A stretch of 64,000 bases of DNA, from assembly GCA_036852015.1 (NCBI GenBank), contig JAANDG010000164.1, forward strand, positions 62,001 through 126,000, read 5' to 3'. The stretch comes from Pelodera strongyloides (taxonomy: Eukaryota; Nematoda; Chromadorea; Rhabditida; Rhabditidae). Positions 37,172 through 48,399 of the stretch are shown here, piece by piece. The position numbers and the translations under genes were made by a program. A model generated the notes under the pieces. It was not told where the DNA came from and ran no database searches. It was given only the letters and a program-made list of their open reading frames with translations. The first letter of the stretch is position 1; every line of letters begins with the position of its first letter.

Positions 37172-38135
37172 CTTTGATAACTTCGATACGAAACTTGAAA
37201 ATTATTATATTTATTATCTTTTCTTAGAAAGTGATGTAATCTTTTTTACTTTAGAAAGACTCAGAGAAGATTTGTTCGAAGAAATAGGGCAATCACTGGA
37301 TACGTAATGTAATGGGAGACAGCCAACGATCCACCAAAACTATTTTTTTTGTTATAAAAATATTTTTTTTTGTAGTAGAATATGTGCTCAAGAGTTTACA
37401 TACTAGGTCAAAAGACCATTAAAAGTAATTATTTAAACTAAAAGCAATTAATATTATCTTATCAAGGTGTATACCAGTCGGATGAAGAGTCCCCGTGGGG
37501 GTGACAATTTCGATAGTTTTCATGGTATGATAGTACGCTACTGATGGAGATGGATTGTTCAAAAATAGTTGTTAACCTGCGAGTGGGCCTGACTCCGACT
37601 GGAGTGCGCGATCAAAAGTCCGGAAAATTCCAAGAAAAATACTGACTTCTAAAATACTACGAAGTTCTTGTGATTTACTTGTAGTTTGGTCCCTTGTGAG
37701 TATACTGCGTTGTGAAGCGTGGTATCTTAGGGTCACCTTTTGAGATGTGTTAATTGCATATCCTCAATAAACATTTATATATACTTCTCATTTGCTTGTT
37801 GAGACTTGTTTTATTACCGCTTTATTATGTGTTATTTATTGTGTGTACTTTATAACACAATCTGCAAGTTACACTGCCGTCACTGCCTTCTTTGATAGTT
37901 TGTGAGTAATAAATTCTTATATTATTGACACACAAGTTAGAGCACTTTCTTTCAAATCTCATTGTCAGTTATGAAATGGTCCAGTGAATATTTTATAAAA
38001 CAGTTAATCAGTGTTTTGAATGAAGGCTGAGCATTCATGTTTGTCATCCAAATGGAAGTTAACATGTTGATTAATTAATTGAACAAACTAGATTTTCTTG
38101 AGGTCTCCCAAAATTTGGGTTTATTACTATCCAGA

Positions 38136-38599
38136 ATTTTATCGTGGAAAAGAGTGCTTGAATGGAAAGTTTGGGTTTCATCATGTCTTAAAACTACGAA
38201 AAGAGGCCAATATTTGAATCGGATTCTATAAAAAGTGAACAATATCTGTGTTTATTTTCAAATCCGGCATATTTAATACCCAACCTGGCATTTATTTTAT
38301 TTCATTAGCTTTCCGGTTTTTAACAGCATGGCATGGTAAGCTCTGGAATATGCCCACTTTTTTGAAGTTGCAGAGCCTAACACCTGGACCTGGCATTGAC
38401 GGTTAACAAATTACTGTCAAAAAATGGACGACATTAAAAGAAATAGCCAGTTTGGGTATTAAATATGCCGGATTTGAAAATAAACACAGATATTGTTCAC
38501 TTTTTATAGAATCCGATTCAAATATTGGCCTCTTTTCGTAGTTTTAAGACATGATGAAACCCAAACTTTCCATTCAAGCACTCTTTTCCACGATAAAAT
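38136..38599. mobile_element. Long-armed palindromic MITE (PAL family copy 1)
   Basis: Ends ATTTTATCGTGGAAAAGAGT and ACTCTTTTCCACGATAAAAT. Arms of about 170 bp are near-perfect inverse copies, including GGCCAATATTTGAATCGGAT and its inverse. A second copy lies at 41,459-41,966. There is no coding sequence inside. Confidence 0.9.
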
Positions 38600-38632
38600 A
38601 TTGTACTCTTTTCACATGGCCTAATTTACAAC

Positions 38633-38995
38633 TTTAAAGGGTCAGGCCCATTTCAGGTAACCCCTATTTTAGCTGACTCAATCTGATACTCCGTGTCAAA
38701 TATGGTAGGATTCATTTTTTTTTCAATTTCCAGGCGCAAAACACGCAGCATTCATCGATTTACCATAGCCACTCATGCCCAACAATCCACCACAGTTGTC
38801 ACGCATGTTTGGCATATTGGGCATGGCAATTTCGTTGTTGTCGAATAAGCACGGATGGGCGTGGCAACTACGATCGATTTTTGTGTATGACTGGCCATGG
38901 TAAATTGCTGATAAGTGCGCGAATGTTTCGCCTGAAATTTGGAAAAAATTCCTACCAAAGCATCCTACCATATTTGTGACGGAGAATCAGAGTCA
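38633..38995. mobile_element. TTAA-bounded palindromic element, right end truncated
   Basis: Starts TTTAAAGGGTCAGGCCCATT and folds on itself (ATTTACCATAGCCACTCATG with inverse forms downstream). The interior is closely related to the complete copy at 60,433-60,850, but the expected right terminus (GACCCTTTAA) is missing here. Confidence 0.8.
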
Positions 38996-39459
38996 TCAAA
39001 AAATTCAATCGAGCACACTTCAGCAAAAGACTGGCGACGATAGGGCGAAGTCGCCATGCACCATTTTATCTGATTCTGCATCATTGTTTGCAGTTTCCGT
39101 AATTAGTAGCGCCTACTTATTGCTGCGCCAAAGTTTTGTGCCAGGGACACGGGTTCGCCGCGCACCACTCGAGTTTCACCGTTAGGTGTTATTATTTATT
39201 TTGTTTGTTAGAAGGTTGTAGGATTCAGGTAACTATAGTTCTTAAAAACAAGCAAGATATAATAATCAACGTGAAGGCTGATCGGTGTAAAAAATAGGTG
39301 TATTTTGAAATGGACTTGCTTGATATGTTTGAATTGAGTGAGCTCAATTTTTTATTCTGATCATATCCATTTGCATATGATGCGTGGGGATGCATTTATC
39401 ACAAATCTGCTTCAAACCCCGGCGGTTATACCTATTTTCCTATTTTGTCAGAATTTTGA

Positions 39460-39889
39460 CGAGCCACGAGAAAAAAGTTTTGCTCAATTTGCTTGCAGAG
39501 AGTGTCCCGATTAACAGAAATATGACTGTGAAACCCGCATTTCTTCACCTAGAACTCGCAGAGTTATTACCCGCAAATTGTTCGGCCAGTTACCGCAGTC
39601 AAAATTGGGCTTTACGGTTTATAAACGTCCACTGCATTTTTTCTCTATTAATCATGATTAAAAGAATGAAGATCATTTCTACGATTATAACAAGGAGTTT
39701 TCAATATTATACTGCCCTCCGAAAAGCGCAAAAATTGACTCTGACTACGGTAAATGGCCGATCAGTTTGCCGGGAATTATTCTTCGAGTTTCAGCTGCAA
39801 AGAAATGCGGCTTTTACAGTAATATTTCTAAAGTTCCTGCCATTCTGTACAATTAAATTGAGGAAAAAATTCTCGTGGGCCGGTCCCTT
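39460..39889. mobile_element. Palindromic element, diverged copy of the 57,164 family
   Basis: GAGCCACGAGAAAAAAGTTTT on the left and AAAAAATTCTCGTGGGCC with GGTCCCTT on the right are inverse ends. Interior matches include GTAAATGGCCG and GGCCAGTTACCGCAGTCA. The 209-codon open frame over it is an artefact of the palindrome. Confidence 0.7.
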
Positions 39890-40334
39890 CAAAGCGGTGC
39901 TACAGCCGGGTTTTGAAAACTACATTCCCATGAAAATAAGTATGATTAGAATAAGCTATTCCCGCCAATCAATCAGAATATGTGCTTCAATCATGCCTCA
40001 TTCCCCACCATAGGTGACTGGAAATAACCACCCCGGCTGGTTGAATGTGCCAAACAGAATGTATAGTTATAATATTAGTTTTAGACACTCGTGTGCACAA
40101 ACAAGCTGGAGTTTCTTAAAATTATGTTTTGGTTTTGAGAAAATCCATATGTTCTTTGATCCCTTTCATAAAAGAACCTTGGTGATTTGTAGATTGAATT
40201 TTGAAATTGTTTGAGCGTTGTTGGCTTTTTACTCTAATCATACTGATTTTCATTTGAACGAAAATCAGCAATGATAATAATAATAAGATTTAGTAACACT
40301 AGTTACGTTTTAACCGAAGAAATATACCCCGAAA

Positions 40335-40635
40335 CAGGTACGATTGTGTTTTAGCGGCGCGCACTTTAGCCCCGCCCCCGGCGGACAGAGACACAAACAG
40401 ACATTTTCTTCCGCGTGTTTTTCAAATTTTACTTATTTGGCAATAGATTTGGTTAAAGTTCATATTTTTAACTGAAATTTTCGCAGATAATATAAAATAT
40501 GCTCTTTTAACTAACTAGAGCGAAAGAATTCCATTTTTTCGTCTAGGAACAAATTCAGGGTGGAAACTGGAAAAAAGGGCTCTCTGATGTAACCCAAACT
40601 ATGTTAGCGCTATCGCGCTCACAAAGGATGCGTTG
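40335..40635. repeat. Dispersed 290 bp repeat, copy 1
   Basis: Shares long blocks with 43,925-44,215, among them TTTTAACTAACTAGA, AGGGTGGAAACTGGAAAAAA and GGGCTCTCTGATGTAACCCA. Both copies have the same orientation. No inverted ends or coding sequence are evident. Confidence 0.85.
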
Positions 40636-41158
40636 CTGAAACAATCTTATAATCACTTTTTACGGTCCACATGTTTGGTGTCACAGGTTTCACACCCCTA
40701 TGTATATACGTAATGTACACAAATACCGCACAATCGAAACCTAGTGCCCAAAACAAAGTAAAATTCATTGTCTTCCTTTCCACGTTGTTCGTAATATATC
40801 TATTCAGGTTCAGACTAATCTACATCATACCCAGCAAATTCGAAGTATACAACGTGCAACTACTACCGTACACGCTATTTACTTATTGATTGTTTGAGCC
40901 ATGCATGCATGGTGCATTTTTGGACGAGTCAACGTCTGCGGATTTTTCGTATTTTTTTTATTCTATTTGTCCTGTAGACTTTTTCGTTATATTAAATTAC
41001 TCTTGCTTTTTGAGTTTTTTACCTGGTAAAACTAGCACAGAGCGAAGCTGCCATACGGTACCATATTCACCTCATCCGCACACTTAACTGCATTTACTGT
41101 TTCTGCAGGTCGTTTAACTGCAGTGTCGTTTCAGGAGGCTCGTTGTCACTCAGTAGCT

Positions 41159-44100
41159 ATGGCGCAGGTCGAGTTGAGCGAGACCAGACTGTTTGTGAGT
41201 ATTCCTCATTATTTGGGTTTGTTGTTTATTTTATCACTAATTATAAGCATAATCAAAAGTTGGTATTGATTATTTTTATTCTTCAGACCACCATTGGACA
41301 GATTTTGGAGAAGACGTTATTTGGTGGTGTCCTCCGTAGTGTGAATGAAGATCGATTGAATGAAATGCTCCAGGCATATACAAAGGAGGGAATCAATGGC
41401 TTTTTTCTATACACGACCATGTAATTTTTTGTGTGTTTTGCTTTTGAACGTTAGTCAAAATTTTATCGTGGAAAAGAGTCCTTGAATGGTAAGTTTGGGT
41501 TTCATCATGTTTTAAATCTACGAAAAGAGGCCAATAATTTGAATCAGATTCTATAAAAAGTGGACAATATAAAATATAATATTCTGTGCTAGTGCTCAAA
41601 TCAGGCCTTTTTATTACCCAAACTGGGCCATTTATTTTATGCCATTATAGTTTTCCTATTTTTAACTGGATGGCGCGCTAATCTGGAACATGTTTGCCGT
41701 CTATAGTCTATAGCCGCTTCAGATAGTAACACTTACAATTAGTACTGAGGAGTTAAGTCCTGTAAAAATCGGAATACTGATTGCATAAATGAAATGCCCT
41801 AGTTTGGGTAATAAAAAGGCCTGATTTGAGCACTAGCACAGAATATTATATTTTATATTGTCCACTTTTTATAGAATCTGATTCAAATTATTGGCCTCTT
41901 TTCGTAGATTTAAAACATGATGAAACCCAAACTTACCATTCAAGGACTCTTTTCCACGATAAAATATTGTCCTCTTTTCACATGGCCAAACTTACTATTT
42001 ACATAATTAGAGCGCAAACCAGTTAAAGGGACAGGCCCATCAAAATAAACCTATATTTACGATACGTCCATAGTGACTATCAAGCATTTTTATTACAGTA
42101 AATACAAACTAAATTTCACATTTATTTGCCATGGAAAACTTTTCTCCGATGCGCTCAGCTTAAATGTATACCGTAAAGCCGCAAATATCCTTGTCGTCTA
42201 TGCAAATTTATCGTGAAATTATAATGCGATTAAAATTTGCATATATAGCTTTGAAATCTGCAGTTTTATGGTATACATACGCGTTGAGCGCATTGGAAAA
42301 AAGTTTTCCATGGCAAATAAATGTGAAATTTAGTTTGTATATATTGTAATAAAAATGCTTGATAGTCATTATGAACGTATCGTAAATATAGGTTTATTTT
42401 GATGGGCCTGTCCCTTTCCTTGTAAGTATCAATTCGCAAAGTCGTGTGCAATTTACAGTAATTTTGATACACCTTTCAAATTCATCCGCACTTCCGCCAT
42501 GTTATAGCGAAGCTAGAAGAGATGCACAGAGCATGCACTTTTGAAATTTAATTTTTAAAAAATGGTCCCGTGGCTACCGGCAGTAAAAACTGCCTGTAGA
42601 TATTCTCGTGTAGTGCCAAGGTACGGAAATTTTTTCGATACTTTCGGGAAATCGGCCATACTTGCAAACCACATTAAAGGGAACGTCAACGCAGAGTCCT
42701 GGATTCTGTATCAGGCGCTCTCAAAAAGACCTGCGTCAGCACAGGTCTTACTGCGTCTTATGCTTGCATATATCTTGTCTGGCTGTCTGCTCCCTCATTT
42801 TTTATATGCTGTCTACTGCGCGCGATAAAAAAAACTTTATTTTTATTTTCACTTTCCTTACCTACAAAAAATGAGCTTTTTTTGAGCCCAACATGCAAAA
42901 CCGCGTTAGCATTCCCTGTAAAGGGAATATGTACCCACTTCGATATTCAAACAAAGATATTTTTTTCAACGATATTCCAATAGGACGAAAATTAATTACA
43001 AAATCTGCTTTTTCACAGTAAATGCGTTTTTAGAGATAATACCATACATTAGTTATCCTAAGAATTGTCACGTAAATTACATGTGCTCATGCTTATTCAT
43101 CTGGAGTATATTCGTAGGGGGCAGTTCATAGTACAGTCGTGAGGAAATTAAAGTATAAAAATCCAGAGCGTGGTAAAGCAGTAAAAGAAAAAGAGAGACA
43201 CGGTTAACGTCATGTGTTCCACCTAATTTGCCATTCACGGTTGTTTTTGGAATGCTTGTACAGGTGCCCACTGATAACATCAATGGCCTAATTCTGAGTG
43301 TTTGTTGTTTAAAGCGAAATGCTAGCCTCTTTGGAAAATTTGCATATGATAAGCAAATCCTATGTATCCTATGCTAATTTTGTACGGTTGCCGTGGACGA
43401 TCGTACAAAATTAGCATAGGATACATAGGATTTGCTTATCATATGCAAATTTTCCAAAGGGGCTAGCGTTTCGCTTTAACCCTGAAAGCAGGACCAGAAT
43501 TCTTTAAAGTAGCGTTGCTTAGGCCAACTCCCGACCAGGCCGGGGAAGAGCCCATTAGTGATAAGGGATAGGGCATAGGGGATAGGGCTCTTCGTCCGCC
43601 TGGTATTTTAAATTTTAACAATTCTATTAAATCAAAATATTAAATATGAAAAAAGCGTTAAAGACAGGCGCTGTTTGTGTTACTTTTAACTTTTAACCAG
43701 ATATAAAAAACCACATAGCAATGAACAAATGAACAATGGAGAGCAACGATTGAGTGTACCTCGCAAACTTCATGAATTATTTTGAAGCGCTTGCTGGATC
43801 TTCCTTCGATTTAACTGTATTTCGACTGAATTACCTAGTCGTTGGTCGATACTAATGAAAACATAATAGTAAATATTCATAATTACTTTTGCAAAACAAC
43901 ATGTGCCGAAATATACAATGAACGCGTGCAAGTTGTTGTTTCGACGGCGCGAGCTAAGCCACGCCCCCAAGTGCACAGAGATACAGACATTCTTCCGCGT
44001 GTTGAGCTAATTTTACTGATTTGCTCATAAAATTAGTTAAAGTTGATATTTTGCTCTGAAATTTTCGCAGGTAATATTAAATACGCTATTTTAACTAACT

Positions 44101-46582
44101 AGACCGAAAGAATTTCAAATTTTTGTCTAGGAACAAAATCAGGGTGGAAACTGGAAAAAAGGGCTCTCTGATGTAACCCAAACTATGTTAGCGCTATCGC
44201 ACTAACAAAGGATTGATAATCGTAGTTTCCCTGTTTTATCATGTTTGTTAATAGGGGACCTTATTTTATCCTTTAGGGAGGTTCTGATTGCATCGAAGAC
44301 GTTTGAGGAAGCACCCGAAGTAATTGTAGTTGATGGGAATAGAAGGTGCGTCATGTTGATGAAAATGGAGGAAATCAACAAGGTACGCTTCTAGGTCAAA
44401 TTGAATATCGTTGCGTTATGTGTGAAAGTGTATTTTTGTCCCGCATGTTGCTTTGGGTGTCCTGTCCACACATACCGTAAGAACTTTTCCGCTTGGGCAT
44501 CTGTTTCATCATTGCGCGCCACTAGTTATCTGCGGATAGCGCAGTGCCTAATGCGTCGCTTTCTAGGAAATAGGCCGATGGTTCGAATTCTGCAAATATG
44601 TAATTTAAAAAGTGCGAAACGTACCGTAGTCATATTTTTATTGCAGGGGACTTTGGTCAATGTAATCGTGAGGCAAATCAATGTCGAAGATTTTGCTTCG
44701 ATCAAGGAAAAGGCTCATCCGTTGAACCCTTCTATCATTGGCCGTGAACTTGCCGGATGCGCCAATCAGAGAGTCGCGGAGTATTTGCTTGGCCTCTACG
44801 TAAAGAGTCGCGAATTGCGGGAAACTTCACTTCTCTACAAAAATGTTCAGTCACATTCATAATCTTTTTTATTTCCTTTCCGTTTTCAGCATTCATTTAT
44901 TCATGACCACTTCCAATTTAACGCAACCGATTTAACGCAACCCTGTTGCTTCAGGCTAAGTATATGCGATTTTTCGCGTTCACTCACTTTGCTAAGGATC
45001 TGGGCACTGTGCCGTGGAAGGCTGCTGAACAATATGTGGACGACGAGTGTCGAGAGAAAAAACGCGATAAGGACCGCTTGATGTTGCTGTCCTTTTTTGC
45101 CGGATCTGCAACCGAGCAAGCCACCTTTGAGTTGGCGGTAGCCAAGGTTTGCTGGCTGTTTTTATGATACTAGCTTTTTTACAAAGCATTCTCTCTGTTT
45201 GCTAGCCGACCGTACATGTTTCTATGGACACGTTGTTCTTCCAGATCAAGAGACCGATGCCTGCGCACCGCAAGATTTTCACTCGACTCTTTGTTTACTC
45301 AAGAATCAAACAGCTGGATGCGGCGGTTGCGTCGGTTATCAGGAAGGCCAAGAATTCCGAGAAGATCTTCACGGCTGCTGTTTGGCGAGAGGTAAGTGGG
45401 TTTTTTTACTTCCAGCATATGTATGAAGTCAAAATGCGCAAAACAAACGCGAGACTAGCCTCTCCTTACCGGACATGCACTTAAATAGGCGACTGAATAT
45501 GTAAATTCGAATTTACATGCTCTTCATCTTGAATCTTGCTATTTGCCGTTATCGGCCACTGAATATGTATTTTTTTTTTTCGAATTTGCGTGCCCGGCAT
45601 CTTGAATCTTGCTTTTTGCCGGCATACTTAGGCATACTTATGCTAAAATTTGTTCCATTGCGCGGCGCCCGAGATTTGCCACGGGTCCGGTCCACGAGTT
45701 ACTATGTAAAAGGCGAACTTTGTAATTCGCCTTCTGCTCAGCAGACATGGTTGAAAGGACCTGAAATATAAGAACTAGATCCACAAGAGCTGATCGATTA
45801 GACATGACCTTGTTAATGAAAACAGTAATTCATCTCGGGTGCAATGGAACTAATGGTAAAATTGAAGAATACTACCCCACTGAAGAATACTACCCAAATT
45901 TGAAATATACTACCCCAAATGTATGGGGGTAGCATTTTGTAACATGCAAAGTACTACCCCACCATTGAAGAACACTACCCCCATTTTATCACCCCAGTCA
46001 AGGGGGTAGTAAATCGTAAGAAAGGGGTAGTGTTCTTCAATGGTGGGGTAGTGTTCTTCAATGATGGGGTAGTGTTCTTCTATAGAGGGGTAGTGTTCTT
46101 CAATGGTGGGGTAGTGATCTTCAAACCCTAGGTAATCTTGAATTACGCTACCCCCTACATGTGAAAATACTACCCCCTTCTTACAAAATATTACCCCACC
46201 CATTGGCTTTTACGACCCCGTGGGAAAAATTACAAAATACTACCCCCACCAATTGAATATGACTACCCCACCATTGAATATGACTACCCCACCAATTGAA
46301 TATGACTACCCCACCATTGAATATGACTACCCCAGCATTGAGTATGGCTACCCCACCAATTGAACCGCTAACTGGGGAACTTTTGACAACTTTTGTTTTG
46401 TTTCCTTAATGGGGAACACGCATTCTATTAATACAACTATATTAATACAGTATCTAAACTATTTTTGGTGAAAAACCCTAAACTGGGTGTCATTTCGCTT
46501 TAATGGTTGGTCATTTCAGGAATTGCGAAAGCTCAAGGAACAAAAGGCCGCTCTGGTTACTGAAAAGGTGAAGAAAGAATAG
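41159..46582 (+). CDS. Unrecognised, probably helical protein, 291 residues
   Basis: Exons 41159-41194, 41287-41420, 44277-44382, 44647-44844, 44955-45146, 45245-45391 and 46520-46582 join without phase error. The start ATG (MAQVELSETRLF) follows TTTCAG by about 25 bases. Recognisable features are limited. Residues about 13-50 include TIGQILEKTLFGGVLRSVN. The middle is predicted helical by composition (ELAGCANQRVAEYLLGLYVK, then AKYMRFFAFTHFAKDLG). A basic stretch IKRPMPAHRKIFTRLFVYSR is followed by a charged Lys/Glu C-terminus ending KKE. No signal peptide or membrane segment is seen, so a cytosolic, nuclear or mitochondrial role is open. Repeated short helical pairs faintly suggest a helical-repeat protein, but I cannot assign a family. 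Introns 2 and 6 (2.9 and 1.1 kb) are filled with transposon remnants and satellites. AATAAA lies at 46,718. Confidence 0.8.
41459..41966. mobile_element. Long-armed palindromic MITE (PAL family copy 2)
   Basis: Same ends and arms as 38,136-38,599, inside intron 2 of the unrecognised gene at 41,159. The right arm is nearly identical to the inverse of the left arm over more than 150 bp. Confidence 0.9.
42023..42417. mobile_element. TTAA-bounded palindromic element
   Basis: Begins TTAAAGGGACAGGCCCATC and ends GATGGGCCTGTCCCTTT. Arms include ATACGTCCATAGTGACTATC and its inverse. The right TTAA has been lost (TTTCC). The interior is unrelated to the other TTAAAGGG elements. Confidence 0.85.
42583..42668. 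repeat. Dispersed repeat, inverse copy at 63,551-63,640
   Basis: GTAAAAACTGCCTGTAGATA and TTCTCGTGTAGTGCCAAG match the reverse complement of the sequence near 63,600 over about 85 bases. Confidence 0.75.
43308..43479. mobile_element. Near-perfect 172 bp hairpin, TTTAAAGCGAAAT class
   Basis: Ends TTTAAAGCGAAATGCTAGCC and GGCTAGCGTTTCGCTTTAA. The two arms pair almost base for base around a short loop near GTTGCCGTGGAC. A second copy lies at 60,846-61,009. Confidence 0.92.
43925..44215. repeat. Dispersed 290 bp repeat, copy 2
   Basis: Same orientation and same blocks as 40,335-40,635. It lies in intron 2 of the gene at 41,159. Confidence 0.85.
44530..44605 (+). repeat. tRNA-like sequence
   Basis: A-box TAGCGCAGTGC and B-box GGTTCGAATTC lie 33 bases apart on the plus strand. 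The T-stem does not pair, so it is a degraded tRNA or SINE head rather than a functional tRNA. Confidence 0.5.
45483..45622. repeat. Tandem duplication, unit about 66 bp
   Basis: CACTGAATATG or GACTGAATATG, then TTCGAATTT, then CATCTTGAATCTTGCTTTTT-type sequence and GCCG, occurs twice in succession in intron 6 of the gene at 41,159. Confidence 0.75.
45865..46370. repeat. ACTACCCC minisatellite with internal strand switches
   Basis: Units of 15-24 bp built from ACTACCCC and CCATTGAA(GA/TAT)A recur about 25 times. The C-rich strand is on top up to about 46,000 and again after 46,140. Between them the same units appear inverted (GGGGTAGTGTTCTTCAATGG). It fills much of intron 6 of the gene at 41,159. 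Confidence 0.9.
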
Positions 46583-46717
46583 GTGACTGAAGAGGTGAAT
46601 TACGACTACTCTTTTGATGTCACTAAGTGCGCCGTTAGAAGATGTTTCCAAATTCAACGTGGCTGATTTTTGAATAATTATTCATTGCGTGCGTTTGTTT
46701 CCTTGTGATCTCATTTG

Positions 46718-46723
46718 AATAAA
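46718..46723 (+). terminator. poly(A) signal AATAAA for the gene at 41,159
   Basis: AATAAA lies 136 bp after the stop codon, the first hexamer downstream. Confidence 0.6.
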
Positions 46724-47167
46724 TGTTAATTGTTGTGTGTTTCCCGTGGTCTCGTCACCCATGTGACTATTATTGTATGGAGTGAAAGATAATTGATCAC
46801 AGGTACACACCACAGATGGACTGCATGAAATTCTTTTTTTTTTATATGTTTTCTAAAGTGTTTAGACATAATCCCTAAACTTCAGAAAGAGAAGAGCTGC
46901 CCGTGTGTACGCCTAACATGCGCGCAGGCTTAATGTATCTGTCGAGAATATACTGTATTCCGTTTTTGCTGTTGTGACATCCGCTTGGGTCGTGTCCGTG
47001 GTCCTTTGGGTCTCTGTATTCATCAGTTAAACCTCGCTGAATACATTTAGGCGTAGGCGTCAAAACCTCGTAGGGGTAATTCACACGAAGGGCTTTTGCC
47101 GTGACTATTAAACGGACCCGACCGTTTCGCCCAAATGTTGGTTCCGTCTGTGCGCCCCCGTAGTCTT

Positions 47168-47306
47168 CTGAGGCAGTATTCACCGCTCCTTTTCCCTCGG
47201 GGAAATATTCCCCGGAGACAGAAAATAGCATTCTAATGTGAGACACGCAGAGAAAAAGACGGGGAATTCCCCGTGGGGAATTGAGTGGTGAATATGGTCT
47301 CTGTTC
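47168..47306. mobile_element. Short TIR element, GAGGCCATATTCACC family
   Basis: GAGGCAGTATTCACCGCTC at the left and GAGTGGTGAATATGGTCTC at the right. The interior has TTCTAATGTGAGACACGCAG, shared with the copy at 51,150. Open frames on the minus strand here are repeat-derived. Confidence 0.75.
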
Positions 47307-47634
47307 ACGGAAGTGACCTTCTTCAGCCAACCCCACCCACCTCAACAGGCGTCCTCCGCGCACACGGAACCAGTGCCTCATCTGATATGTTTGTAGCGTA
47401 TTCTGATATAACGTGAAACTTGGCGACATAACCGCGCGCAAAAAACGGTCTGCCACAGCGGGGCCGCGCGCGAGTGCCTACCGTGCACTCAGGTGCGGTG
47501 CGCTGCGCCGCTGTTACTGACTTTTTTTGCTCAGGCCATGACGCTGAGTTTCCCCAGTGGAGTTTGATGTGTTATGTGATGGCCAAGTGATGTGAGAAAA
47601 TCAGAAATTAGAGAAATCAGTGACGTGCCATAAT

Positions 47635-47765
47635 TTTCATCGAATCACTCGAATTTGGAGTCGCCTAAGAAGTGACTGTCAGCCGCTGTTGGTAATTAGC
47701 TAACTACACACCAACCATAGTTTTTCAACAGTCACGTAGCACAGAAGAGCCAAAAACACCTACCA
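47635..47765. repeat. Dispersed repeat, copy at 52,570-52,735
   Basis: Shares the order TCACTCG, GTGACTGTCAGC, TTAGCTAACTACACAC and CACGTAGCACAGA with the second site, with moderate divergence. Confidence 0.6.
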
Positions 47766-47910
47766 AAGAACGCAGTCAACATAAATTCGGCATTAGATTA
47801 TAATTATTGCAAATACATTCGTCATTTGATTATAAATTTACAGTATTTTGGAACTACATGAAAATATTTTTTAATTTTTCGTATTATATATGCATGCAAG
47901 TTTCGTGCAG

Positions 47911-48370
47911 AAATACGCATACGGTAGTATTGACAGAAGCACACCGAATTTTTGGGATACTTGGAAACCCCATAACATAACACTGCAGGGAATTTGCAAT
48001 AATTATAATCAGCCGCAATTGCATAGTTACTGTAGTCCAGTAACTACCATTCTTGGTGAGTTCGTTTTTCTGCAACTTGATCTTGGTACTGTATTTTTCT
48101 TCATGTCTTCCTATATTTTAATGAAGATCAGATAAAAATGACGAATTTATTGTGACGGACATGTTCCCTACTCAGTTAGTAGGTGAAGATTTTATAGAAA
48201 GTGAGTATACCTTACAATTCGGTTTAAGGTATTCTTAGGCGGTTTTTATATTCTTACAATTAGACTTTTCGGTGTCAGTAAATGTTCCGCTTCAAGCTTA
48301 TAATTTTCGGAACAACAGGTTTTTGGGTGTCTGGGATCGTAAAAAGCACGATGCATTTTTTGTCGTTTAG
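47911..48370 (+). CDS. Unrecognised protein, C-terminal three exons
   Basis: Exons 47911-48055, 48132-48200 and 48264-48370 (TAG) join in phase to 106 codons plus the stop. They read AYGSIDRSTPNFWDTWKPHN, then QGICNNYNQPQLHSYCSPVT, then DEFIVTDMFPTQLVGEDFIE, then NFSVSVNVPLQAYNF and GVWDRKKHDAFFVV. Two or more cysteines and alternating hydrophobic residues suggest an extracellular beta-rich fold, but that is only inference. No 5' exon or signal peptide was found between 46,730 and 47,910, so the gene is incomplete as read. I do not recognise a family. Confidence 0.5.
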
Positions 48371-48399
48371 TTAAATGAAGTTTTCAAATACGGTATCCT

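Larger units (their letters stand above)
37172..41158. other. Gene-free interval rich in small elements
   Basis: Apart from the separately listed palindromes and dispersed repeat, I see no supported gene between CTL-A and the next gene. Possible poly(A) signals for CTL-A lie near 37,766. Confidence 0.5.

Noticed and set aside
39384..40013. 209-codon open frame
   Set aside because: Most of it covers a palindromic element related to 57,164-57,609, so both strands are open by symmetry.
41826..42026. Same 50-residue peptide encoded twice, at 41,393-41,599 (-) and 41,826-42,026 (+)
   Set aside because: The two frames are the two arms of the PAL palindrome, not a duplicated gene.
46875..47456. 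193-codon minus-strand open frame
   Set aside because: Its centre is the short TIR element at 47,168-47,306, which also occurs at 51,148. The rest shows no domain or splice support. A real gene cannot be fully excluded.
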